Assembly (NCBI GenBank): GCA_015146655.1
Contig: VKHL01000011.1
Location: 191,819-255,818, forward strand
Length of the DNA stretch: 64,000 nucleotides
Source: Ochromonas danica
Lineage: Eukaryota > Sar > Chrysophyceae > Chromulinales > Chromulinaceae
Reading direction: 5' to 3'
Part shown: in pieces, positions 12,642-23,049 of the stretch
How the letters are laid out: the number at the start of each line of letters is the position of its first letter
How positions within the stretch are numbered: the first letter of the stretch is position 1
Notes under the pieces: generated by a model
Told to the model about the DNA's origin: nothing
Database searches by the model: none
Seen by the model: only the letters and a program-made list of their open reading frames with translations
Position numbers and translations under genes: made by a program

Positions 12642-13967
12642 ATGGAGAAAATGATGAAAAAGAAGTCATCATTATTCCATATTGAATGGAATGTTGGAGG
12701 TTTTTTAAAAGTTGTCTTTCTTCTCTGTCTTGTCTTAATTGTCGTTTGGATGTATGGTGTAGTCTCTGTCTTAGCCCCCTCATCCACCACCACTACTACT
12801 ACTACTACTAGTATTTCTTTTCTTCATCTTCGAAGTGAGGAAGATACTTCCCCTTTAGAAACAGTTAGTGGTAGTAGTAGCAGCAGTAGTAGGAGTAGTA
12901 ACAGTATTATGGGTAGAGGACTCGCATCAAAAGTTGAAGAAAATCAAGAAGATGTGAATGATCCCTTCTATATCCTTCCACCACACCTTCGTCCAGGTCT
13001 ACTACCTGAACCACCTAATGATGAAAAACAACTCTCCTATGATAACCTCTATAATATAATCGCACGTTGGAATCCTGATGATCCAGAAATTCCCACAAAC
13101 TTCCGAGAGAAAATCCAGCACTTTGACTATGGTAATCCTTATGAAAGACAACTTGCTGAGAAGTGGAGAGATGCTGAATTGCCTTTTAAACTCTATAATG
13201 TCAGTGACTTCCAAGCGGTCTCTAAGAAATGGACAGATTCCTATTTGATCAAAGCTGTTCAAAGCTGTCCTAGAAGACCTCATGTGGAACGATCAACAAA
13301 CAATCACTTCCTCTTTTGGTCTGGTAGACCTTCTCGAATTCGTAATTATCGTCCTCCAACTGAACTTGTCTCGGGTATGACCTACAAAGAATGGGTGAAG
13401 TTGGCTCATGAAGCAGATGCCAAAAAGTTGGACAATACAACGGAACATTACTATTACATGGTGGGAGCTGATGCTCATGAGCATGGACGAACTTTTGTTT
13501 CACGTGATCTTCCTATGTTCTCCACTGAGGAGAATAACTTTTGGATTACCAATGTGGCTGCTAATAAAGGAATTCAGTGCAGATTCAGTATGCGTGGAAT
13601 CATTTCCGCGACTCATTACGACACAGGCAAAAACTTTGTGGCAATGTTGAAAGGAGCAAAAAGATATATTCTTACACCTCCTCGTACATGTGATCGTCTT
13701 GGGATTATTCCTGATACTCATCATCCGTCCTATCGGCATTCGACGATTGATTGGAGTGATTTGGGACAGGCAAAAGATAACCATTTCGATCTTGTGGATG
13801 CAATTGACACTATTGTGCATAAGGGTGAACTGCTCTATATTCCCTCGTTCTGGTTCCATTTCATTGTTTCTCTTAAGTACTCTATTCAATGCAATTCGAG
13901 ATCTGGAACACCTCCAGGACGCAAAGGGTGGGAACATATTATGGCGTGTTTCAAGAAGAAATAAATA
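12642..13967 (+). CDS. JmjC-domain (cupin_8) oxygenase, signal-anchored
   Basis: A single exon of 440 aa. Residues about 22-48 form one hydrophobic segment (FLKVVFLLCLVLIVVWMYGVV) after a short Lys-rich start, which suggests a type II membrane protein facing the ER/Golgi lumen or a signal peptide. A Ser/Thr-rich stalk follows. The C-terminal half is a JmjC/cupin fold with the iron ligands H325-x-D327 (SATHYDTGK) and distal H406 (SFWFHFIVSL), and a TPPRTCDRL segment between them. It is therefore likely an Fe(II)/2-oxoglutarate-dependent hydroxylase. The closest known shapes are JMJD8-like luminal proteins and HSPBAP1/JMJD5-like cupins; the substrate cannot be read from sequence. It is divergent from the cullin-RBR gene with about 250 bp between starts. 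Confidence 0.8.
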
Positions 13968-14056
13968 GAAAGGAATTGGGATATTGACTGTAAGTAAACA
14001 CACTTTGGATAGCTATACACATTTTTCTTCTTCATTCCACACAACACAGTCTCTGC

Positions 14057-14831
14057 TTAATCAGCCAGACCTTTCAGAACACCCACAGGTCGGAAGCGAT
14101 CGCCTTTGCCCTTGCCAAAGGAAAATGCTGGGCCAGATCGGAAGTCAACCTTTTTCTACAAACAAGGCAACACAAAAAGTAAAGAAAATAATGAACCCTT
14201 TCATCACTGAACTCATAGGACTTACATGGACATCATAGATAGGCCCTGGTGTAGAGCCCATTGGTCTGTATTCATGTCTTCCTGCTATTGTAACAGCTGG
14301 ACCACGATCTGTTCGAGGGAAAAACATATCAGCATCAGCTCCAGCAGAACGATTAAAGAGATCTTGTCTTGATGATTGTGGGAATCCAATGCCAGTGTTA
14401 GTATCTGGACCATTCCAGTATTTCTTCTCAATATTATAGACAGCTCCAGGAGAAGGAGTCTTCATAGCCATACTTTGTCTAGCAGCACAAGGAAACATCG
14501 TTCCTTTCTTAGAGACATATTCACTATTAAACTCATACGAGTTGGCGACATCATAACTTCCTGGTCCAGTGGCGCGCTTTTTGCTGTCTGGATTCTCATC
14601 TGCCATATCAGCTCGCAAAGATTGACCAAATAACACACTACGAGACATGGTCATCTTCGGAAGATTATAGATGGAATCACTTGTTCCAGAGCCACTCTGC
14701 CACTGGAAGCGCTTCTCATCACCAAATTTGCAATCCGTGCAATGCACAGGTCCATATCGAGTGACTTCCTTCTTAGGGCTTTGACTACGAGGAGGACTAC
14801 CTAACCGACCAGGACTAGATAGAGACTTCAT
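14057..14831 (-). CDS. SHIPPO/STPGR-repeat axonemal protein (CIMAP/ODF3 type)
   Basis: Two exons (14226-14831 and 14057-14155; intron 14156-14225) encode 234 aa. The protein repeats Pro-Gly-x-Tyr units typical of sperm-tail PG-rich (SHIPPO 1) repeats: TGPGSYDV, SPGAVYNI, STPGPIYDV, plus PGRLGSPP near the start. Such proteins are microtubule-associated and usually located inside or along ciliary doublets (family knowledge). The second exon ends in VGVLKGLAD then TAA. The first ATG (14831) is preferred to an in-frame TTG just upstream. With IFT54 further along, this implies a flagellated cell. Confidence 0.75.
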
Positions 14832-15014
14832 CTTCTCCAAGCCGCATCAAATGGAACAAACCACAGACACAACAAGACCAAAAGCCAGAACTAAACGACG
14901 AACGGACTCCGCTCAGACAGCGCTGGACGGTTTCCTTTTGAAAGAACGCGTTTTATCTCCAACCGTCCGCGAATAAACACTATGCAATCAAGCACAAAAT
15001 CATTTTCATCATAA

Positions 15015-16453
15015 ATGCATAGCATTCGAGAAGGTTGGCGGCTATATTACTCAGATGAAGGATATCCTTACTACTATAATGAGATAACAGGGGAGTCTGA
15101 ATGGGCTGACATATCAACTGTGTCAGATTCTAATTATCACAACACCAACAACCAACTGGTTGAGAGGGAGGGAGTGGATACAGAAGAGGAGGAAGAAGAT
15201 TCTACCCAACAAGGAGGTAAAGAGAGTGAACTAGAGGATAGTAAGGAGGAAGAGGAGGAAGAAGAAGGAGAAAGTGCCACTTCTACCAGTGAGTCCAGTT
15301 TCGACGATGCATTTAACGAAAAGTTCAAAGCTTTCCTTCGTACACCTGCTGGTATCGCTGCTGTTATGGTAAGAATAGTTAACCTTTCTCATAGTCTCTT
15401 TCATATGCCTATTCTACTTTCTTTCTCTATAGGAGGAACAGGAGCGAATCGCTAAATATGTCGAAAAGAAGGCACAAGAATTAGAAGCTCTCAGTGAAGA
15501 AGAATATGCTAAACAACTCCGTGCTAGTAAAGAGAAAGATTCTTCTTATGGATCATCTAGTGTATTTAATGCTGTGGGAGTCTATTTGGGTATAACTGAC
15601 TCTCTTCCCAGTCGACCTGACTCTGATCAAAAACGATCTGTCGATGAGCAGGATGCCCTTTTGACAGGGAATAAAGACTATAATGCCACTATGTTAGGAA
15701 GAACAGCAAAGCATCGTGGTGTTAGTAATAAGATGGAAAAAGCGAGTAATGATGACTTAGAAGGTGGTAGGAGAGCACGAGCTGACTCAAGAGCATCATC
15801 ATCATCAGCCGGCAGCAGTGCAGAGGAGGATAGTCTTTCTTCTGATGATTCAGATGTGGAAGTGGTAAGGAAGTGTAGATACCCCCTCCTGTATTGTTTT
15901 GACTCTAATTTTTCTTTCTCCTGATGTCTACCAGATCAATGCTCCACTCTTTTCTGAGCTTCCTTCATGGCTTCGACCAACAGAATTGTATGAGAATCTT
16001 GTTCTACCCATTCATGAGTATTTGCATCGTCGTGGAATTTTAGGGAGCACCGTTGCAATGGGAGGGTATATAAGAGAGAAAAGTTATGAATTGGCTGTCA
16101 TAATAGGTCAGCAAACTGTGGCAGCTACAGTCACAGCTGGTAGCGCTTTGCTACGGTGGACTTCTTTAGCATGGGACAATACGATGCCCTACATTTCTCA
16201 CTTTATGGAAACTGTAATTGATACCCCACCTTCAACTAATCAATCAACTAGCTCAAGTAGAAAGGGTAAAAGAGAGAAGAAAAGGCCGAAAGAAGAAGAT
16301 CGACAGGAGGCAGTCGATCATGAAGGAAACTCGTGGGATTCGCTTCCTCCAGCTCCATCGCCATTGGATATGAATGAAATAAATCTTGAGGAAGGCGGTG
16401 ATTCTACCGAGATAGCGCAGTCTACTTCTCGTATTACTGTACAAATGAACTGA
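15015..16453 (+). CDS. WW-domain protein of unknown function
   Basis: Three exons (15015-15368, 15433-15864, 15935-16453) join in frame to 434 aa. Residues 7-30 form a WW domain (GWRLYYSDEGYPYYYNEITGESEW; W8 and W30 are the two signature tryptophans), a Pro-rich-ligand binding module. A Glu-rich linker with long acidic runs follows. The third exon encodes a conserved-looking folded segment (LPSWLRPTELYENLVLPIHEYLHRRGILG) with an Ala/Thr-rich helix near 300, then a basic and acidic tail. No second recognisable domain. It is divergent from the SHIPPO gene; starts are about 180 bp apart. Confidence 0.75.
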
Positions 16454-16587
16454 GTATGTATATTGCTTATCTATTCTTAAGTTTAAGAACTTTAAACAAG
16501 TTTAGACGTGCAGTTATAAATCTAAGACCACATTTCTTAGAAGGATGTTAACAATATGCAGTTGAAATGCATCTATAACAAAATTGT

Positions 16588-17546
16588 TTACTGCAGACTT
16601 CGGTAGGCGTTTCGGAGCCATTCAACAGAAATGAACATGCCAACTGTATGGCCTCCGCAGCGCAGATAATAAGGAGGAAATCCTGCCCAAAGACGAAGTA
16701 AGCCTTCTTTGGTAATAATAGACCTCATAGTTTGAATAGCGCCAGTATAGGGCATGCGTCCCGTTACAGGATCTGCGCGCTGAAAGGCCATGCGATTCTT
16801 AGCAGTCTCAAAAGGCATGGTAACAATGGAATAAATAAGACCAGATGTCATAGAAGCGTAAAAAACAGAAAGCATGTCATTGTGCGCGATCGTCTTGTAT
16901 AAATCTTTGAACTGATCGTACGTTCCCACTTGGACAGCTCCGACAAGCAGAGCGCGATTGACGAATGGACCACAACCACGGAAGAAAGCACCAAATCCAT
17001 CTTCCTTAATGGTTCGGCTAAAAGCATCCACTACACCCTTGTAGTTTTTCCTTCTCTCTGGTGGTAAAGTCGCATCATTGGACATACGCACCAGAGTCAC
17101 TTCACAAGGGCAACTGATGATAGCGGCAACACCTACAGATAAAACACAAACACGTCAGAGCAAGAACATCCTTTAATTTTGTCACACTCACCTCCAGATG
17201 ATACTCCGCAAACAAGTCTAGCAGCAAAGTCGATTTCACGGAATTTGGCCAATTCATCTCTGAACACTTCGAAGAAGCCGAATCGAGCAGTGGCATAAAA
17301 AAGCTGTCGAAGTAAGCCAGCTCCTAAGCCACTATACAAGCCTAGGACACCGTCTTGTTTGACGGTATCAGCCGCAAACTTCAAAAATGGTTTGGGAGGA
17401 CCAGCACTAGGAGTTGCTCCAGCCAAGTTCATACGAATACTCAAGGTATTGAAAGGATGCACCAGACACCATCCAATCAAACCACCTAAACCGGCAGTAC
17501 CAAAATTAACAGGTGCTGAAAGTGGTTTCTGGTTCTTTTGTGACAT
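16588..17546 (-). CDS. SLC25A11: Mitochondrial carrier, 2-oxoglutarate/malate type
   Basis: Two exons (17192-17546 and 16588-17132) encode 299 aa with the threefold mitochondrial carrier plan and six predicted membrane helices. It aligns by eye with the oxoglutarate/malate carrier throughout: GLGAGLLRQLFYATARFG in repeat 1, CPCEVTLVRMSND with PPERRKNYK in repeat 2, ASMTSGLIYSIVTMPFETAKNRM in repeat 3, and GFPPYYLRCGGHTV near the end. Repeat 2 has P-x-E-x-x-L, as oxoglutarate carriers do. Oddly, the repeat 1 signature reads HPFNTLSIRM, so the usual acidic and basic residues of P-x-[DE]-x-x-[KR] are Asn and Ser. Inner-membrane exchange of dicarboxylates is the likely role. Confidence 0.85.
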
Positions 17547-17865
17547 GGTCAATAATGAATAAAGGAAAAGAAATGCTTCAAGAAGAAGTCAGAGACCCAG
17601 TGTCTGTGGTAGAATCTTTCCCTTCCTCTTTGAAGATGGAAGTGGGATTGAGAAGGCAACAATGCTGCGCGGGGTGGTCGACCCAAGAGGAGTCACGCTC
17701 CCGGTTCCGGGATCTGCGGTGGAGGCAAAGAGAAATCTGCTGTATGCGCCGTTCAGGAAAAGGGTGTGTAGTCCTGGAGAGGAGAAATGCAAAGACAAGG
17801 CAGTTCTGAATGTTGAATGAAATTACGAATAGGAATTTGAGTGAGTGAGATGGACAGTTATATTG
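17547..17865. other. Spacer upstream of the carrier gene, nothing recognised
   Basis: About 320 bp between two minus-strand genes. It should carry the carrier promoter and the 3' UTR of the transporter gene. An open minus frame over 17589-17798 has no homology I recognise and was not called. Confidence 0.5.
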
Positions 17866-18990
17866 TTAATCCTCTTGATAATCAACAGGCAGAGGTTCAA
17901 AGCCAAATCGATCATGCAAAAAGTTACGGACCACATATAACAGAGGCGTAATCAAGCCTGCCAAAACAAATTTAAGTCCATAGCCAGTAATGGCAATATT
18001 CAGCACTTCCTTCATGGTAGCAGGTACTTGATTTGTCACTGTCTTTCCAAAGGAAAATGCGATATATGATACCACAAAACTATCAATCAGCTGAGAAATG
18101 ACAGTACTTCCAGTCGCACGCAGCCACAGGAATTTGCCTTTAGTTAACCGCTTGATTACTCCGAAAAGCCAAATATCTAACATCTGTCCAATCAAATAGG
18201 CGCTATAAACAACATAATGCAGTCAGAAACTTCTTGAAAGCAATGTGTGTTAATCAAAAGACATCTCACCTAATTGAGGCAACATACATAAGCTTTGCGG
18301 AGCCAAAGATCATGTTGAAGGCGGCAGGAGTTACTAAACAAAACAATTGTGGGAGATACAGTTAAAAGAGTCAAATACAGAGACAATCAAAACTGAAGAA
18401 AGCGTACCATTGAAAGGTTTCTGTAGATAAGGCATAGCTTGAGCAAGATTCATAACAAAAAACACTAACACGGACATAGCTAACCCTATATAGACAGTCA
18501 TTTTTGTACTCGCAGGTCCATAGTACTCGTTGATAACATCACCGAGTAAGAATGTGATAGGAAAGGTAAGCATGCCGCACGTATGCTCAACCGAAGTATG
18601 GCCCAAAATTGGGAAAGGCAGCTTTAGTTCAAAAATCTTCACACCAATAACATCAGCGACAATCAAACAGGTGACGAACGTGGCAGTGAGAATAACATAA
18701 ATAAGCTGGTGAATGCTGAGTCTGTGGGGAGGCAGGGTCACAGGACGCTTGTTGTTGGAGGAAGAGACTTCTCCTCCCCTAATTGGTACCGCAAACAAGC
18801 TTTGGTCATGTCCTCCAGAAAGAACACGATCTTGAAGGTCACCGAAAGAAAGTGCTTTGCCATTCGATCCAACCAATCTCGTTTTTGGCAGTAAAGTCTT
18901 GCGACGATCACTTGAAGGAACCTTCGAGAATGCAGAACAGAAGACCAATAAAGTCAAGCCAAGAAACAAAGATGTTCTCCACATCATCAT
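17866..18990 (-). CDS. Queuosine-precursor transporter family (QPTR/YhhQ) with plastid-type presequence
   Basis: Three exons (18408-18990, 18270-18333, 17866-18202) join in frame to 327 aa. The body is the YhhQ/DUF165 family: LLGDVINEYYGPASTKMTVYIG, then FLWLRATGSTVISQLIDSF and five to six membrane helices. Bacterial members import preQ0/preQ1 for tRNA queuosine synthesis. Unlike bacterial proteins it begins with a signal peptide (MMMWRTSLFLGLTLLVFCSAF) followed by SKVP and about 70 Ser/Arg/Lys-rich residues. The CSAF|S junction matches the ASAF cleavage rule of heterokont plastid import, so a plastid inner-envelope location is likely. Substrate and location are inferences. Confidence 0.82.
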
Positions 18991-19237
18991 AGTCTTATCT
19001 TCTTCTATCTAGCAAGCAATGCCAATCGCAGAGCAAGCAATCAGAATATGGAATTGTGTCTTCTTCTTGCTTCCGCTGAGGCTGTGCTGGCTCGCTGACT
19101 GTGCTGACGAACGCCAACTTCGCCTGATATCAAGGAGAGATTTTTCTCACATTTTCCTAGTTTGGCAAACCCGCCAATCTTGCGATGGAGATGGCCAAGA
19201 CCAATAACATGTCATTGGAAATGCAAATTAGAAAGAG

Positions 19238-21993
19238 ATGAAGAGAATGGATTGGTTAAGATGGTATCGATCTTGCATTATCATTATTGTCCTTGCCATT
19301 TTGATGCCAAATCAGAATGGTCTAGTTATTAAGCAAAGATTGAATGGAAAGCCTGGTGGCTCAGATCGCACCACTAGTTGCCATCAAATGATCGCAACAA
19401 GGAAAGCTTCGAGTGCAACAGCTGCTGGAACATTTGAGAAGCAGTTAAGAGCACTTATTTCTTCAAAGAAGTGGGATGAAGCAAAGAATGTCTTATCATC
19501 TCTTGAAACAATACCAACATTTTCAACACCATCTGCAAGGATGAGCACTGGCAGAAGTCTTGCTTATATCATCTGTGAAACTTGTAGAAAGACTAACGCA
19601 ATAGAACAGATCTTACCTATGTTATTACTAGTTCAAGACAAGATTGAATGCACTGAAGGTGATATCATGACAGTAATATTGGAATGTGCAGAGAAGAGAC
19701 GGATGAGAAAGGTGGAACCCATTCTCTCCTTTCTGAAGAGACGCTATTCCCTTAAACTTTCCGCAAAGTTAGCATCTGTATTAATTAGAGGTGATTAATT
19801 ATCATTGTTCATCATCCATATCACTCAATATTAACCATGGATCATTGACTAGGTTATGGGCTCAGCAAACTGGAGGGATTAGTGGATCGAACATTCCAAG
19901 AATGCATGGCTGATCAAACTAAGATTGACATAATTCTTCTAAATAGTGGCATGGATGCTTATATAAGGTTTGTTTAAAAACATATTCTCCATTGTATGCA
20001 AATGCTTATGTCAAATTTGATGTAGATGTGGGAACTTTCCTAAAGCAATTGAGATCTTTCAGACCATGACGGTTAATGAAAATGCCAGCTCCTTGATGAG
20101 CGTAGATGATCACAAGTATATTGCAAAGGATATTTGGCAATTTCTAAAGATTCAGTCAGTTGTTCCAGATGTTCAAACGTTTAATGTTCTCTTGAAAGGC
20201 TTCCGAGGTCGAGACGGGGAAGGAAGTCTTAAACGTTGCTTTGTTGTATTAGAGATGATGCGGATGGCTGGGATCAAACCAAACACTGTCACATTTAACA
20301 CTTTGGTAGATGCATGTGTGGTCAATAATAAAATGAATATGGCTGTGGAGGTAAGTATGTTCATTTCGTGACATTTATCGATAGTTTCGTGAGCTCATGT
20401 TACATTTATCGATATTTGTCTGCTACAAAGTTATTAAAGAACAATGAAGTGGATGTTGCAGCATTTACCTCTGTTATTTCTGGCTTATGTGCTGCTGGAG
20501 ATGTTAAGGGAAGCTTTGCCATGTTTGAATTGATGAAGCAACGTTCAATTGCTCCTAATATTTATACTCTTGTATCTCTTATGAGCGCTTGTATGCGAGA
20601 GGGATTGATAGGTAAAGCAAGAGCTCTACTTCAAGTTGACAATTTTACTCCTGCCTGGCCTGCACAAATATCTGAGCTACGTTCTACTTATATTATTGGA
20701 TTATGTCAGCTACATCTCTCTACGGATAACAGAAGAGTTTTTTCTGGTCGATATTTTTGGGAAGCCTTATTAGAGCTTGTAAAGATGCATACACATGGTC
20801 TACCTCCCACAGCAATTAGTCACAACGCTGTTATGCGATGTCTTTGCTCTGAGCCTTTGAATAGAGTGAAGTTGGCAAGTATACTGATGAAGTCTATGAT
20901 AGCTGAAGGTTTACTTCCCGATGATTATACATACAGTATTCTTTTTACGGGATTGGGTAGAGCAGGCTATGCGCTGGAAGCATTAGATCTATATAGAGAT
21001 GTTAGCACTACGTCGACCGTTGGGATGGTAGTTACCAATGCTCTTTTCAGTGCTCTGTTGAACAGCAATCATTTCGTGCCATTCATTCATCTCTTCATTG
21101 AGTTAGCTGGCAATAGTAGTAATAGTAGCACCAATTTCAATAATTTCGCTCCGGATGTAGTCACATTCACCACTTTGGTTAATGCTTTTAGGAAGCATAC
21201 GCGTGTTCCTAACGAACGTTTTGACGCAGACTATGAGAATCCACCAATTGTATCTACAAAGCAGCCTACTAGACCAACAGCTGCTATTGAATCTATGAAG
21301 ATGGAGCTGTTGACATTGTTGAAGCAAAATAACAATACTGCACCGTTATTCTTGTCTTATCAGACCATTGTGAAGGATTTATTAACGATACAGGATCCTT
21401 CAGAGCTTTTGGCTGAGAGACCAAATCGACAATCAAGTCAAGATGTTCTGGAAGATGAAGACAAAGTCTTTAAGACTGTGTATTCTATACTTCGATTCAA
21501 ATATAAGGTTATTCCTGATGGATATGTTGTTACAGCATTGAATAAGCTATTTGAACGATACCTTGTTGCTCCTTCCTTCCTCCCTTCGTTTTCTCCTTCT
21601 GACAAAAATGGTGAGATCTATCTATCCGGTACTTTTATTCTGTTTGTTATAGTTAGTTTTGGTCTGAAATGTATGACCTGTGTCTCCCAGGAATCAAACG
21701 AAGCACTGCAAGGTTTGTACTTGAGGACTTAATCTTATTGGGTATACATCCTCGAGAGGTGAGAGCAACTAACAGTTTTATGTTTCGTTCGGTATTGTGT
21801 GTCTATGCTAACACATGTTCACATGTTCATTTAGATGTCGAATATTATGAAATACTGTAATCTCTCTCCAAAAGAAGCTCAAGACTATCAAAATGAAGAT
21901 TATCTACAGCGATTGCGTTCATCAGCAGCTTCTTTGCGTATCTTTCGTAAGCATGGATGGAATGACGTGAACTCAGGCTGGAGCCCATTATAA
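19238..21993 (+). CDS. Pentatricopeptide repeat (PPR) protein, probably organellar
   Basis: Six exons (19238-19790, 19853-19967, 20026-20350, 20431-21610, 21691-21758, 21835-21993) join in frame to 799 aa. Helical-pair repeats of PPR type are visible, with the usual NTVTFNTLVDACVVNNKMNMA, DVAAFTSVISGLCAAGDV and PDDYTYSILFTGLGRAG patterns. PPR proteins bind organellar RNA and act in its processing, stability or translation. The first 28 residues contain a strong hydrophobic run (CIIIIVLAILM) consistent with the signal-peptide part of a bipartite plastid presequence, though no ASAF site is clear. Two C-terminal exons are short and lack obvious repeats. It is divergent from the queuosine-precursor transporter. 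Confidence 0.85.
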
Positions 21994-22433
21994 ACCAGCA
22001 TAATACTTCCTGAGAGGAACAACGTCTCTGAATTATTATTATTCCTGACACCGTAAGAGGTAGATGTTGCTTAGTCAGAACATAACAAGAGGAGAGAACA
22101 TAGCCATTTGGAAAGCTGTATATGTAATAGTCGAGACTTAGAGGATGACCACGGTTATGATCTCTGTATCTAGAATAGAATGCGGATGGCGGTTTTGTAC
22201 TTAACAAAGTTAATGAAGGACTTCCTATGGTCACTTATTAGTCAAAATATATAGCTAGTCTAGACCCCTGTTATAACACGGACTATATATAATTCTATTT
22301 AAAGGTTACCATCATTTCTCGGCTTTGCCTTTGCAATGGGAAAACGAAACTTATAAGTCTCATTTTGTGGGTTTTGAATGAAGCTCTTGTCGCCCACAAG
22401 CCCAGGAATGGAATCATTCCAAACAATAAGAAG
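21994..22433. other. Intergenic spacer between PPR gene and RidA
   Basis: 440 bp, AT-rich toward the right. It should contain the PPR 3' UTR and the RidA promoter. No RNA gene or repeat seen. A GTG-started open minus frame running across the last PPR exon is judged a shadow. Confidence 0.5.
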
Positions 22434-22878
22434 ATGGAGAAGGAAATCATCACCTGTGCTGAAGCTCCCCCTGCGATTGGGCCTTATTCACATGTAAGCT
22501 ATAGACCTTACTTATCGCTCTAATCAAATAATGTTATGTTGAAAATGGGATTTCTAGGCGGTGAAAGCTGGAGGAATGTTGTATGTCTCTGGTTGCATTG
22601 GTGTTGACCCTGCCACTAAAGCGATGGTACCAGGTGGAGTTGGACCTCAAGCTCGTCGTGTATTGGAGAATCTTAAGGCTATTGTAACAACTGCTGGTTC
22701 AGACTTATCTAAAGCTGTTAAATGCACAGTGTTGTTGACCGACATGGCGCATTTTGCTGAAGTGAATGCGATCTATGCCGAATATTTCCCAGTTAACCCT
22801 CCTGCACGTGCTTGCTTTGCTGTGGCAGCATTACCTGCTGGAGCATTAGTGGAAATTGATAGTATTCTTATTGCTTGA
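22434..22878 (+). CDS. RIDA: RidA/YjgF/UK114 enamine-imine deaminase
   Basis: Two exons (22434-22493, 22558-22878) encode 126 aa, the usual family length. The start MEKEIITCAEAPPAIGPYSH-AVKAGGMLYVSG is characteristic, and the C-terminal NPPARACFAVAALPAGALVEID carries the conserved arginine (about R103) that binds the carboxylate of 2-aminoacrylate-type intermediates. RidA hydrolyses reactive enamines made by PLP enzymes, protecting other PLP enzymes. There is no targeting extension, so a cytosolic location is likely. An upstream ATG near 22378 is out of frame. Confidence 0.93.
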
Positions 22879-23049
22879 GCAATGTCGTCATTTGCTGTCA
22901 ACTAATGTGAGACACTCTTCAATGACTGAATTCGTTATGTGACTTCAAAAAAAAAAAGTTTTAAAGAGGAGGATTTTTTTACTTTGACCGAAAAATATAC
23001 ATCTCAAGTTCTTAGCACAACCATAGTTGCGCCATCTCAGCTACTATGA

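Noticed and set aside
17589-17798. 69-codon minus frame upstream of the mitochondrial carrier
   Set aside because: No homology and it lies in the expected promoter; the carrier has a good start at 17546.
21845-22234. 129-codon minus frame overlapping the last PPR exon
   Set aside because: It begins with GTG, has no recognisable domain and overlaps an exon supported by in-frame splicing.
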